A stretch of DNA of 64,000 nucleotides. It comes from Heracleum sosnowskyi (lineage: Eukaryota; Streptophyta; Magnoliopsida; Apiales; Apiaceae). The notes beneath the pieces were generated by a model that was given only the letters and a program-made list of their open reading frames with translations, was not told where the DNA came from and did no database searches. The translations under genes and the position numbers were made by a program. Location of the stretch: positions 78,935,178 through 78,999,177 of the forward strand of contig CM061241.1 in assembly GCA_030848705.1 (NCBI GenBank), in the 5' to 3' direction. This document shows positions 11,233 to 22,180 of this stretch, piece by piece; the first letter of the stretch is position 1; each line of letters begins with the position of its first letter.

Positions 11233-11759
11233 GAGGAGATCCCTTGAAGTGTATTCAATGTGGTAATAACAAGCTGTGAGGGTGAGTTGGTAGTACCTTT
11301 ACTATATACCTTGATACGCACGTTTCTGTGTCTATCCCTTGTAAACCTATAAGGTACTGTTACTGCCAGTATAGCAAGAGTTATTTTGAACTCTGAATGG
11401 GGTCAAGTCATTTGACGAGATGATCACAGTACATCTCTGGAGATGCCCAGCTAAGCGAATGTAATTGTGTGGTCGCAATTAGAGGAAAGGGTTATTCCTT
11501 GAAGCATTCGACGAACAGGATCGAGACAGGACCATTAATGTCTCAAAGCCGTAGATCAGCACCATAGCCTTTGATTTGTCGTCGTCTATGGAGTGTGGTT
11601 ACACCAAACGGATAAAGATTCAAGGTGAAACATTCCATCTAGATCCGGTAGCCATCGAAGTAGAGGACTTAGGAGGGTTCAAACCCGGAAGGGTACCGAC
11701 TCTGAAAAACAAGTCATGATAATGACCGATATGCATTTCTGTATGGATTTGTGGGGGAT
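11233..11759 (+). other. Copia 3' untranslated internal region with polypurine tract
   Basis: Non-coding sequence between the RNase H stop and LTR 2. It ends GTGGGGGAT directly before the TGTTAG of LTR 2, the expected polypurine tract for plus-strand priming. Confidence 0.7.
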
Positions 11760-13143
11760 TGTTAGAAAATGGAAAGTTTGAGACATATTTTATATATGTT
11801 CTTGATGAAATTTCTGGAAACTAACAAGTGGAGGTTGTTCCTTGTAATGAGGACTTAAACTTTCATGTTTGGATCTAAGACATTTTCTTAGTGTAATCCA
11901 TAAATAAATTGAGTTGAAATAGGTTGCTTGAAATGAGTTATGTGGGTTGGTTATATTAAAATAACTTGTATCCCACATAGCATTGGTAATGAGAGGTTGG
12001 TGGGTTTATATAGAAACATGTGCAAGAGTAGTGTACAACTACTAAGGCATGTGGGTGTGCATGGTGTTAGTATGTGCCTCGCGCACACACACACGCGCGT
12101 CGCCGCCGCCGCTCGCCTCGCCCCGCCACGACTCGACTCGACTCGACTCGGGTCGAAGGGCGAATGTCTCGGCGTCTCGCGTACGCGAGGCGACATGGGC
12201 GAGGAATTTTATTACCTGTTTATTTAATATTATTTATTGATTTAATTTAACAGTATCAGTATTTATTTATAACAGCTAAACGAACTGGGTCAGGATTTAT
12301 ATTAAATCCTGATGGACCAGTTCTTGGATCAAATCCTGATGGCCTGGTCAGTACTTGGAGTGAAATCCTGATGACTACTGATCCTGATGGCCTGTGTCAG
12401 TATTTGAATCCTGATGATGGTCCAGTCCTGACGAAATCCTGATGTTCGATCAAGTACTGATGCCACTCCTGACGGACAGCAAGTCCTGATGGCTTGGAGT
12501 ACTGATGATGATCAAATCCTGATGGACCAGGAAATCCTGACTGAGCTGTTAAATCCTGATGACTACTGTTATGGTAATTAAATCAGAATAATTAGTATTA
12601 AATGTCATATCTTCAGTTACAATATTTGGTCTGTTTACGTTTTATTTTGTATTTTATATATAGATACAAAACATAACGTTTGACACAGGTGACATATACG
12701 TAACTCTGAAAACCCTAGGCAACTATAATCTTCTCTATTTTCTCTCAGCACATACAGAATACATAGTTCTTGGGTGAAGTGAGGTGCTGGTCGCTGTTGA
12801 TCATTCCTACTACTGTGAGTGGATTGATCTGTGCTGTTTTATCCTGGGAGTGATATTGCTGCAACCCAACACAGCGTAAGTGGGGCAATAATCTCTTCAA
12901 GAACAGTCAAGACTTCTCGAAGGCTTGGCGACTCAGCTGTTTTTTATTTATCTATCAGTATTTGCTAAAGCTCCTGAGAGATAAGTGTTCTTTCTTGTCT
13001 TGTTATTATTTTCAGTCTCTGATTATACTTTTGTTTCGACCTTTGTGTTTGTTTCGTTATTTGGTATTTTTGTCTGTTCTTGTTGATACAAAATATATAT
13101 AACTGCCCTATTGTTGCTGTGTAGTTAGTAATTATACCCAACA
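11760..13143 (+). repeat. Copia LTR 2
   Basis: Second LTR, 1384 bp, starting TGTTAG and ending CCAACA. It is followed directly by the same internal leader as LTR 1, so it serves both as the 3' LTR of unit 1 and the 5' LTR of unit 2. Confidence 0.85.
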
Positions 13144-13190
13144 ATCTTGAAGAGATTAATTTTCTGTGTTATATATTGTTAATTAACAAG

Positions 13191-14147
13191 ATGGTTAACG
13201 GAACTGTAACTCCTGATGGTGCTAATACTTCTGGTTCTGGTGTTACTGTACCCACCATAGATTGGACTACGTACCGTTTTCCACAGCCTATTGATTTGTC
13301 AGGAATGCCTGATAAATTCGGTGGGGGTGTTGGTTTTTCTCGTTGGCAGAAAAAGATGAAACTGTGGCTTACGGTAAAGGGTCTATGGCCGGTGGTGCAG
13401 TATGAGAAACCGGTTATTGATCAGGAAAAGGCTGAAACTCTTAAGGCTTATGCCATGTGGGAGGAAAAAGATGGGGTGGCTAGGACTGCTATACTGGCAG
13501 CTTTGGCGAACACTCTATTTGATGTTTATTCATCTGATTCTTTCACTGCTAAGCTCTTATGGGAGAAGCTGGACCAGACACACAATACTGACTCGCAAGG
13601 GTTGGAAAAGTATTCTGTGGCTAGGTTTCTTGATTTTAAACTGGTGGATACAAAATCCATGACCGAGCAGGCACATGAATTTGAGATGTTGGTTCATGCT
13701 TTGAAGGAGTCCGGAATGGACCTTCCTGAAAAGTTTCAGGTTATGGCTGTGATTGAAAAGCTCCCTAAGTCTTGGGAAGAGTTTGCTCTCTCCCTGAAAA
13801 GACAGAAAGGAGAGATCACTTGGACAAACCTGATGTTGGACATCTCTGTGCAGGAACAGCACAAGTCCAAACAGGGACATGTGATGCCTGCTGAACATGG
13901 GAGTTCGAAGGTTAATGTAGTGACTGTTGGACAGAAAAGAAAGGCTGTCACTAAGAAGGATAACACTAAACCTAAAAATGACAAGAACAAGGCTAAGAAA
14001 CCAAAGACAAACAAACCGTGTTGGTCTTGTGGACAGGTTGGTCATTGGAGCAAGGACTGTCCTACAAAGAAAGCAAAGAAAACTGTTGTGGGAGCACAAG
14101 CTAATACTGTGCTTGTAACCACTGATGGGCCTAAGGTTAACATGTGA
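13191..14147 (+). pseudogene. Truncated second Copia gag (unit 2)
   Basis: This open frame of 318 codons from the ATG of MVNGTV carries the full gag with the CCHC knuckle CWSCGQVGHWSKDC. It ends after PKVNM, where the element breaks off at 14144 and a TGA is met at once in the flank. Unlike unit 1 it has no frameshift (AAAGGG instead of AAAAGGG near 13377). If transcribed from LTR 2 it could make a gag-only product. It lacks protease, integrase and RT. Confidence 0.85.
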
Positions 14148-16436
14148 TTAAATTGTGTGATCAGGGCTGAGTCTGCTTCTGCAGCAGCTTGTTTTAAAGT
14201 TTCTGAACTTGTTACTTGCTCATTTTTGACGAGCCTTACCATTATGGAAAGGTCTCGGAGTTTTCTACAATTTTTATGTTTTACACTTTTTCATCTGAGT
14301 TTATCTTTATGCTATAAACTGCCCATCTTTCTAACTAGTTAAATTTGATTTTTATTTCCGATAGTGTGATAATAAGTTTGGTATCGTATAGTGGCATATA
14401 AGCTGATAATTGCTATGTGTTTAAATGGTATATCGAGTTGAGTACGTTATTTTATAGTTGTGAGTTCAGGTTGATTAAGTTAAGTTATATGAATATGTTA
14501 GTTTGTAAATTTGATTCTTGATTGTTGGTATTAGTTTAAAAACAGGTGGATTGTTATATAAATAGAGGAATTGTTGCCGGATTTCTGGCAGGACTATTAA
14601 ATGAATATTATTTGGCAATTGTATATGATATGATATGATATGCTAGTTTAAATGCATACGTGAATGAAATATGTTTATGTGTTAATTGTATAGCTAGTAA
14701 ATTTGTATAATTATAAGAGTTATCAGTTCAAGCATGTTCTATGTGTTACGTGAAGTATAGGAAATTATGTGAATTAGTTATTTGTCGTGCTACGTAATAA
14801 ATATTGTACATGATTGCTTATTTTGGATAAAGTAACTGTAAGTTAAGGCAGATTATTTTCTTATATGTTTACTGCAAGTCGATGCAGAATTATTTTCTTA
14901 TATGTTTACTGCAAGTCAAGGTAGATGAGTGGAGTACTGGATAAATTGTGGATTGTTTGTGGATGATTGAGTTAGGAAATTTTGGTGTTTTAAAACAGGG
15001 AAGCGTCCACTTTTCGAATAGGTCATGCCCAATTTCCCAATTTTCTGTAGAAAATGCATTCTCTTAAGTTTATAAACATTTATATTAAGTAGAGTTGAGT
15101 CCGAAGGCTAAAGTACATGTTATATTTAACTAGTGAATAGTTGGGCGGGCACGATCTCGATAGTGCAGACTCGTAGCAACCGCATATGCGCCGGAACCAA
15201 GAGTTATCAGAATAGAGAGTTGTGATGACATAAGATAGAAGAAGATGAGAATCATAGTACTTCGGCTTTACGTAATAGCGAAGGACCAAAGGCAAGTTTA
15301 CTCAACTCGTATTCTTTTGTTCAGAATATTGAAGCAAGATTCTTGTTTCCTATTTAATTATTGTTTCATAACCAGTTTCCATTATTATCCTGAAATTGAG
15401 ATACCCTATTGTTTAACTTGATAATTCTATTTCATCTCATAATTTATACCTTGCAGTACCTTATATTTGTCAGATCTTACCTTGACTCCTGGTGATTGGA
15501 AATTAATTCTTATGCATTTGTCTTACCCTAAATCAGTTGATAAAGTTAAGCAGACAGTTGAAAGTAATAGATTGAATTGACTAGGTAGTCGATTGTTCCG
15601 ACACCTAACTCCCAGTATTAAGTTGGAATTGGAAGTTTTTATTAAAATGAAATGTTTTAAGGACTACAGACGCCAGTCAGAGTATCAGTGTTATGTGGGC
15701 CAAAGTGGCCTTGGATCCAGTTCAGTATTTGGACATACCGTAGGGTATGGTCCAGAGTTTTAGTGTGACTGATCATCCACTTTAACTCGTTGCGTCACAG
15801 TAAAAATCCAATTCTAACTTAAAGTTCAACATAGATTATTATTGTCCATGTTGCCATTTTCTTAAGGTTAACTCGTTGATTCTTTCATTTGTTGCCATTT
15901 TCTTGGCCAGCTGAGTTCATTTTTATATATATTGCTATTGTTGCATCATTATCTCATCTTGTGTAGTTTTTATATATACTTGCTGAGCCTTTTGCTCACT
16001 CTTGCTTGTTTCACCTTTTTAACCCTCCAGTGAAAGGTAGATTGACAGTATTTAATTACATAACTATGGATTGAGAAAAGTCATGATGACGTTGGGAAGA
16101 CGAGTTGATGCAGAACATTTGGATCTAGTGTAAGGTTATTGTATAAAGTTGATTTCTAGTAAATATTATTATGTATAAACTTAGTTTGGCCTGGTATACT
16201 TCTCATCGAAGTTATACTAGCGTTATAGGATATATGCAAAGAGATTGTTGAAAAAAGAAGTTAATGTTTGTAAAATTTTGGATTCTTGTTTCTAGCACTA
16301 TAACCTTTAAAGATTCTTGGTAGAGTTGGGGTCGTAGATGTTATATTTGTTTTGGTTTTATATTTAGCAGGTTGTCTTAAATTGAGATTTTATCGTGACG
16401 CCCAAATTCCATGACCCCGGATTTGGGGGCGTCACA
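14145..16436. repeat. Right part of the Ty3-type solo LTR
   Basis: This AT-rich sequence holds a short TATGA repeat (14625-14642) and a pair of diverged 'ttttcttatatgtttactgcaagtc' copies near 14855 and 14892. It ends in GTGACGCCC...GGGGGCGTCACA (16395-16436), a strong terminal hairpin. I see no gene in it. Confidence 0.6.
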
Positions 16437-16560
16437 ATATTATCATAGCATTGAATGTTATATTTATATTTTTTGATATTAAATTTCGTATTTCACGATC
16501 AAATAATATAACCTAATGATTTCATAGTCATTGACATAACTTATAATGTGAAACATGAAG

Positions 16561-16592
16561 TGGTATATATATATATATACACACACACACAT
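16561..16592. repeat. TA/CA microsatellite
   Basis: A (TA)n run followed by (CA)n, immediately in front of the first ACTAG repeat unit. Confidence 0.9.
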
Positions 16593-18262
16593 ACTAGCTT
16601 AAAATCCGTGCAATGCACTGATTGTTTTAATAATTATTATTTTATTTTTTAAGTTTTAAGATATTTTATTAATTGCATTTGTAAAAAAATAGGCATGTTA
16701 ACATATGTAAATTTTTGTATATAATTAAAAGCATTAAAATAGGTTTTAAAGTAAATAAGTAAGGGTTTGTCCGTGATATTTTTGGAAAAATAAGGGGGTT
16801 TAGTAAGAAAAAATAGAAAAGATAACATGTTTTGGTTGAAAAAGGTAATTACCCATGATATTTTTGCAAAAGGAGGAGTTTTTATTAGAAAAAATAGAAA
16901 TTATGTTTTGATCTTTTATTAATTATATTTGTTAAATAAATTAGTAGACAGTTTAAAATATGTAAATATTTTTAAATAATTAAAAGCATTAAAATATGTT
17001 TTAAAATAAATAATTAAGGGTTTGTGTGTGATATTTTTGGAAAATGAGAGGTTTTATTAAAAAAATATTAGAAAAAGTAACATGTTTTTTTGTTAAAAAA
17101 AGGTAATTAGTCCTGATATTTTTGCAAAAGGAGGAGATTTTATTGGAAAAATAGAAAAATAATGTATTTTAGCTGAAAAAGATAATTGATTATAATAATT
17201 TAATGATATTTTTTTATATAAGTAAGTAATTAGGTAAAAACACTTACCGTACCGACCAACCAAACTTTTAATGTTTCGTCTATTATATTATAGTATATAC
17301 TAGCTTAAAACCCGTGCGATGCACGGATTGTTAATTGTAATTTTTTTATTATTTTTTATTATTTTATTAATTATAGTTCTGCAAAAAATAAGTAGACATG
17401 TTAAAATAGCTAAACACTTTTAATTAATTAAAAAAATTAAAACATATTTTAAAATAAATAAGTATGGGTTTGCCCGTAATATTTTTGGAAAATGAGGGGT
17501 TTTAGTAAGAAAAAATAAAAAAATGTAACATATATTTAGTTTAAAAAGGTTAATGATAGTGATATTTTTGGAAAATGAGGTTTTAAAATTTAATAATTAA
17601 AAATATTTAAATATGTTTTAAAATAAATAAGTAAAGGGTTTCCTGTGATATTTTTGGAAAAAGAATGGATTTTAGTGAGAAAAATAGAAAAAGTAAATTG
17701 TAAAAGGCAATTTCCCGTGATATATTTAGAAAAGGATGGACCTTGTTAGAAAAAATATATAATGTGTTTTAGCTGAAAAGATAATTGGTTATAAATAGGT
17801 ATTTGATTATTTATATTTTAATATTTTTAGTAATTGCATTTGTTAAGAAAAATAAGTAGACATGTTAAAATATGTAAACTTTTAAAAAATAATTATAATA
17901 TTATAATAGGTTTAAAAATAAATAACTAAAGGTTTGTCCGTGATATTTTTGGAAAATGAGGGGTTTTAGTAAAGAAAAATAGAAAAACAAACATGTTTTA
18001 GTTAAAAAAAGGTAATTGCCCGTGATATATTTGAAAAAGTATGGGAATTTGTTAGAAAAAATAGAAAAAATAATGTATTTTAGGTGAAAAAAGGTAATTG
18101 GTTATAAATAGGTAATATTATTATTTAATAATATATTTCTATAAATAAGTAAGGTTAATTAAGTAAAAACATGAAGTATAGTTAATTAAGGACAATTAAG
18201 TAAAATCACAACGTACCATACCGACTAACCAAACTTTTAATGTTTCGTTTATTATATAATAG
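16591..18262 (+). repeat. Two head-to-tail copies of an ACTAG...GTGC-ATGCAC repeat element
   Basis: Unit A begins ACTAGCTTAAAATCCGTGC at about 16592. Unit B begins ACTAGCTTAAAACCCGTGC at about 17299. Both carry a small palindrome around CGTGCGATGCACGG. Both end with the same tail (CCAACCAAACTTTTAATGTT or close, then TTATATTATAGTA or TTATATAATAGTA), at about 17293 and 18257. Inside, a module of roughly 150-250 bp containing 'ccgtgatatttttggaaaa' recurs at about 16772, 17022, 17470, 17648 and 17938. There is no ORF. The same start recurs at about 28104, weakly at 30053, and on the minus strand near 40535. The transposon class is unknown to me. Confidence 0.65.
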
Positions 18263-18356
18263 TATTGATATATTATATATTAGAAATTAAATACATTAAC
18301 ACTGTAAATATATGTGTATTATATATATTAATGAGTGTTACAAAAATAATAACTTT

Positions 18357-19440
18357 TGTCCGGACATGAGGTAATCTTCTTGTAATCATCATATTTATAA
18401 AATCCATCAACAACTTCATAGTCTAGATCTATATAATATTTCGAGAAATCATAAAAACTTACTTGAAGATACCTGCAAAAAAAATGAGAAGATAAGATTT
18501 TTATTATATGAGTTTAAAAATATATGTTTTTTTATATAAATCTAGATTAACATGTTCCTTACTTGTAGTGGATATTTAGTAGCCACTAAGAATAATTATT
18601 GGAGTATGACCATGTGTGTTCTAAAAGTATTCAATAATATAAGATAAATATGTTTTTTACACATATATATACAATTACCTCGGGCATCTATATATAATTT
18701 TCATTATAGTTCAAGACGTAATTTATCTGCGAACTTGTCCCACACACTGACCTTAACCCTCAAGCTAAAGAAATTCAAAAATATAAAGAAATACGTCAGA
18801 AATATGTTATGTCAAGAAATTGTACAATGTGTAAATACCTCCCGTCAATGATGTCAAACATATATATAATTTTTGGTCCATATTGAGGGTTGCGTGACGT
18901 TGTTATTCCCGGATCCTCACAAACTCCAGTAACTTCTGCATTGTAGAAAGATGAGATACGTACACTTGAAATAATACCAATATACATATAAGTTTATGAA
19001 TTGAAAGTTTTTATACCTGTAAGAATCATTGATCGCCTACTCTTACATGTAAACATCCAAGATGAAAATAGTAAACACTTCTTGTTGCTAATATGAGAGT
19101 GGTTAAGTTTAGAGTCCTCAACATTGAAATTTGAAATTGCGTAAAGATGCCCTTCTACAGGTTTCGCATCTTGCCCATTAAACTCAGGTCCAGCGTATGC
19201 ATGAATTTGAGTTTTCTGCATTTAACAAATATCATTAATTATATTAAGTAACGTTTTATGAATCTATCTTTCTTATTTGTGTATGAGTAAAAATAGTACT
19301 TACGTCATCGTTGAGTAAGATGAGATTGAGTCATTTGAACTCACCCTTCGCGTTGTTGATCCCAGACCACATCCTGGTCATTCATACTTTGATTCACCAG
19401 TTTGTCTTCTCATTTGTCAGGGAAATTAATACGAATAATG
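18357..19440 (-). pseudogene. RPA1-like OB-fold (DUF223) gene fragment
   Basis: Minus-strand coding pieces look like broken exons of a replication protein A large-subunit-like protein. One piece at about 19340-19290 reads KGEFK.LNLILLNDD. Another at about 19220-19015 contains KTQIHAYAGPEFNG and VEGHLYAISNFNVEDSKLN. A third at about 18985-18845 contains RISSFYNAEVTGVCEDPG, and a fourth at about 18480-18360 contains YLQVSFYDFSKYYIDLDYEV. The order NLILLDD, then IHAY, then G.LYAISNF.V is that of the RPA1 DUF223 OB domain, which plants also have in many copies in Helitrons. No complete frame exists. Whether this is a host relic or Helitron cargo cannot be decided here. Confidence 0.45.
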
Positions 19441-19566
19441 CGAACTTTCTGCATTTTGAACTTCTAAGTATGTATATGTAGAAATGATTGGTGAGTTTTC
19501 CAATGAATGTAATAGGTATATATAGACTTATATATATAAATATATTAAGGTATATAGTCAATACTA

Positions 19567-20010
19567 AAATTTGGTCGATTTATATGCAGAATCAGTTAAA
19601 TAAATGCATATATTACACAATATATATTCAAAATGAGATTATGCATAATTTTAAGTCTTTCCTTAAATTATGCATAGTATAAAATAACATTTAATAAAAT
19701 AGAGTTTAGTCATGATTGTTGTAAATAATGTTACGTTTATGATCACTCAGAGTCAAATCTTTAATAACAATACAAAATCGTCCCACAATTTTTTTTGAGT
19801 CTGTTAAAGTTTAATTAAGTATAAATCAATCAATATCAATTATCATTTAAAATTTTGGCCGATATTACATGCAGAATCAGTTACATTAATGCATATATTT
19901 CACAATATATATTCAAAATCCAAATATGAATGAGTTTAAGTTTTTCATTAAGTTATGCATAGTATAAATATAATGCATTAATATGTAGTTTAGTAAGAAT
20001 TTTCGTAAAT
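19567..20010 (+). repeat. Diverged direct repeat of about 160 bp
   Basis: The block at about 19567-19726 ('atgcagaatcagtta', 'aatgcatatatt', 'cacaatatatattcaaaat', 'ttatgcatagtataaa') recurs in order at about 19851-20010. This is an old duplication without coding content. Confidence 0.65.
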
Positions 20011-20027
20011 AAAACATGTTTATGATA

Positions 20028-20620
20028 TGTTAGGAATCATGTTGATTCTTGATGATAACGGAACTACTTAGCAAAAATTTGTATAAGTCCTTGTAGCTGT
20101 CAACGGATAGCATTTGTATAAGACCTTATGTAACATGTTTAATTTTGTTCAAAATAGCAGTTGATAGTATAGTTGTTAGGATTGAATAATTCATGTTGAC
20201 TATCAATGGATAAACAAAATAGGTTGGCTAATTGTAAATTTTCTATTCCTTGTAATTTTGTATAAGTGAAGATGTCATCAACTGATATAATTCAATCTTC
20301 AACGGATATGACTTTACCCATCAACGGATATAGTCAGTACTACATCAACGGATGTGTGATAAGCTATCAACGGATGAAGTCCAAATCAACATCAACGGAT
20401 ACAGTGCCAATAATTATCAGTTGACAATGTGATAGAGACAGTTCTGACAGATCACATGGGTTGATGGAACAAAAAGAACATGGAAACCAACAATTTGGAG
20501 AATCCTGAAGAAAAGGAAGCATTCTATTTTCATCTAGTCAATAAAGATGATTAGAATGACATTCAGCTAAAAGACAAACCATTTCAAGGACCATTTGAAT
20601 TTTTTTTATTGGCTAACCAC
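20028..20620 (+). repeat. LTR-like fragment with ATCAACGGAT repeats
   Basis: It starts TGTTAGGAATCATGTTGATT, a Copia-type LTR start. Between 20098 and 20402 the motif (A)TCAACGGAT recurs seven or eight times at irregular spacing, with variants such as ATCAATGGAT. I find no matching right end or second LTR, so it is a truncated or solo LTR. Confidence 0.5.
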
Positions 20621-20851
20621 ATGGTGCGGTAGACTCAGCTTTTATAAAGAAGGATTATATTTTTATGAATTCTATTATAATTGAATTTTTTTTATTTGCA
20701 GTTCTCTTATTAAAATTTTGAATTAAAAAAATTACGATAAATAATAATATTATGAATTATAAATTTGTTTACTTACAATTCTTTTATTACAACTTCCAAT
20801 CAAAAAATATTACGATAAAAATAAGAAAAAATAATAAAATCATTAATTTCA

Positions 20852-21108
20852 CTCCCTCCGTCCCACTCAATTGTTTACATTCCGTTGTGGTACAGAGGTG
20901 AAGTGAAATAGGTAAAGTAGTGAAAAAAGTAAGAAAATGTAAAGTGGTATGATCTATCAATATTTAAGATTTAAATTAAGTAAAGTGGAAAAGTAGTGCT
21001 GAGTAGTTAATTTTTATATTATAAAATTTTACTAATTTTGAAAAGTTTTAGATTGTAAGGAATTGGGAGGGACCGGAACGTGTGAAGAAATGGATGTAAC
21101 CGAGGAAG
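20852..21108. mobile_element. Stowaway-like MITE
   Basis: The left end is CTCCCTCCGTCCCACTCAAT. The interior (TTGTTTACATTC, 'agtaaagtggaaaag', 'gattgtaaggaattggga') matches the element at 145-412. The right end is diverged ('gatgtaaccgaggaag'), so the right border is approximate. Confidence 0.6.
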
Positions 21109-21833
21109 TCTTATAATTTTAATTTTTGCAATTCTTTTATTACAACTTAGAATATAAAAAAAAGAGCACGATTAATTCACCAAAAGATTTATGAATAGGA
21201 ACTAATTTCCATGCACTTCTCTAGACAATTTAAGTTAATTTGTTGATCATATAATTCTTTTAGATTATATGTTACTCTCTATCAATTCGTTTTATGTTAT
21301 TTGTGAGTTGATATCGTATCTATCAATATCATATATGTAATGTTTTTTTGTTTGTCCCGTATGAAAGTGTTTGTCCTAAATTCAATCATGTATGATGAGT
21401 TAGGAAGAACTTCTTGTATTCTTATTTGATTTCATTAATGTTAATAAAAGACTTGTTTTGTTTTTATTATGGGCTTTATCTATTTAAAGTGTTTTAAATA
21501 AGATGTTCCATAGTTTAGAGTAAAGCTTCTAGAATTATAATGAGATTATAATAGTGAGATCTAGAAGATGATAACTCTAGACTTAAACAGTTCCTGATCA
21601 TAGGATAACTAATTGGAAGTTGGTGAATCCGCAAAGATTGGTACATACTATGCTTGCTCCCGTCAGGAGGATGTCTGTTCTCATAGGCATTTGTGTGGTG
21701 ACACTATAGCTAGTATGTAGGTGCTTGTTAGGGAATAAGTTTACTGAACATGACTCGATAAGTTGAACATCTAATGGAGTTTACTCACGTGTCAATAGTT
21801 ATTCACTGAGTGATAGTTGTACAAGTGTCCTTA
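21109..21833. other. Left part of a repetitive unit interrupted by the CACTA element
   Basis: This non-coding sequence continues, after the CACTA insertion, at 26185 (TSD TTA on both sides). Together with 26185-27400 it looks like the untranslated or LTR part of an old retroelement. I see no coding domains in either half, so the class is uncertain. Confidence 0.35.
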
Positions 21834-22180
21834 CACTACGCCATAAATGACTTCCTACAACGCTTTTGCAAAGTGTTGCCATCTATAAGTGTTGTAATAG
21901 CCGTATTGAATCCGGCCTATTACAACATCCATTCCATGTGTTAGGGTAGACATGATAAAGCGTTGGCATAGTTATTGTAAAAAAAACTTATATTTATATA
22001 TAAATAAAAATTAAATTAAAAAATAATTTTATAGAAAAAATAATAAAATTTATGAAAATGATTTATTTATAAATTTATTGAAATCTGAATTGGGGTGAAG
22101 GATAATTTTTTCGTAAATAATGTATTTTTGATAATTTTAAATTAATGAACAAATTTTAAAAATAAAATAATAATTATGTT

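Larger units (their letters stand above)
5686..14144 (+). mobile_element. Copia retrotransposon tandem array, LTR-internal-LTR-truncated internal
   Basis: Two near-identical LTRs (5691-7069 and 11760-13143) enclose a gag-pol region with the Copia order gag, protease, integrase, reverse transcriptase, RNase H. The second LTR is followed not by flank but by a second copy of the leader and gag, which stops abruptly at 14144. ACATG occurs just before the first LTR (5686-5690) and at the truncation point (14140-14144). The likely history is insertion with a 5-bp ACATG duplication, unequal recombination to a tandem, then a deletion between an ACATG inside gag and the 3' target-site copy that removed the rest of unit 2 and its last LTR. 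Confidence 0.88.
5230..16441. mobile_element. Ty3-type (gypsy) solo LTR, split by a nested Copia array
   Basis: The LTR starts TGTAGTAACCCGAATTTTCA at 5235 and ends GGGGGCGTCACA at 16436. The 5 bp ATATT precede it (5230-5234) and follow it (16437-16441), a perfect target duplication. The two halves are 5235-5690 and 14145-16436, about 2.75 kb in total without the insertion. Neither half contains gag or pol, so it is a solo LTR. The style of the ends (TGTAGTAACCC and GGCGTCACA) recalls chromovirus Tekay-type LTRs, but that lineage is a guess. Small ORFs inside are not convincing. Confidence 0.7.

Noticed and set aside
16591..18262. CRISPR-like or satellite array
   Set aside because: The repeats are diverged, of uneven spacing and in plant nuclear DNA. 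They fit a duplicated mobile element better.
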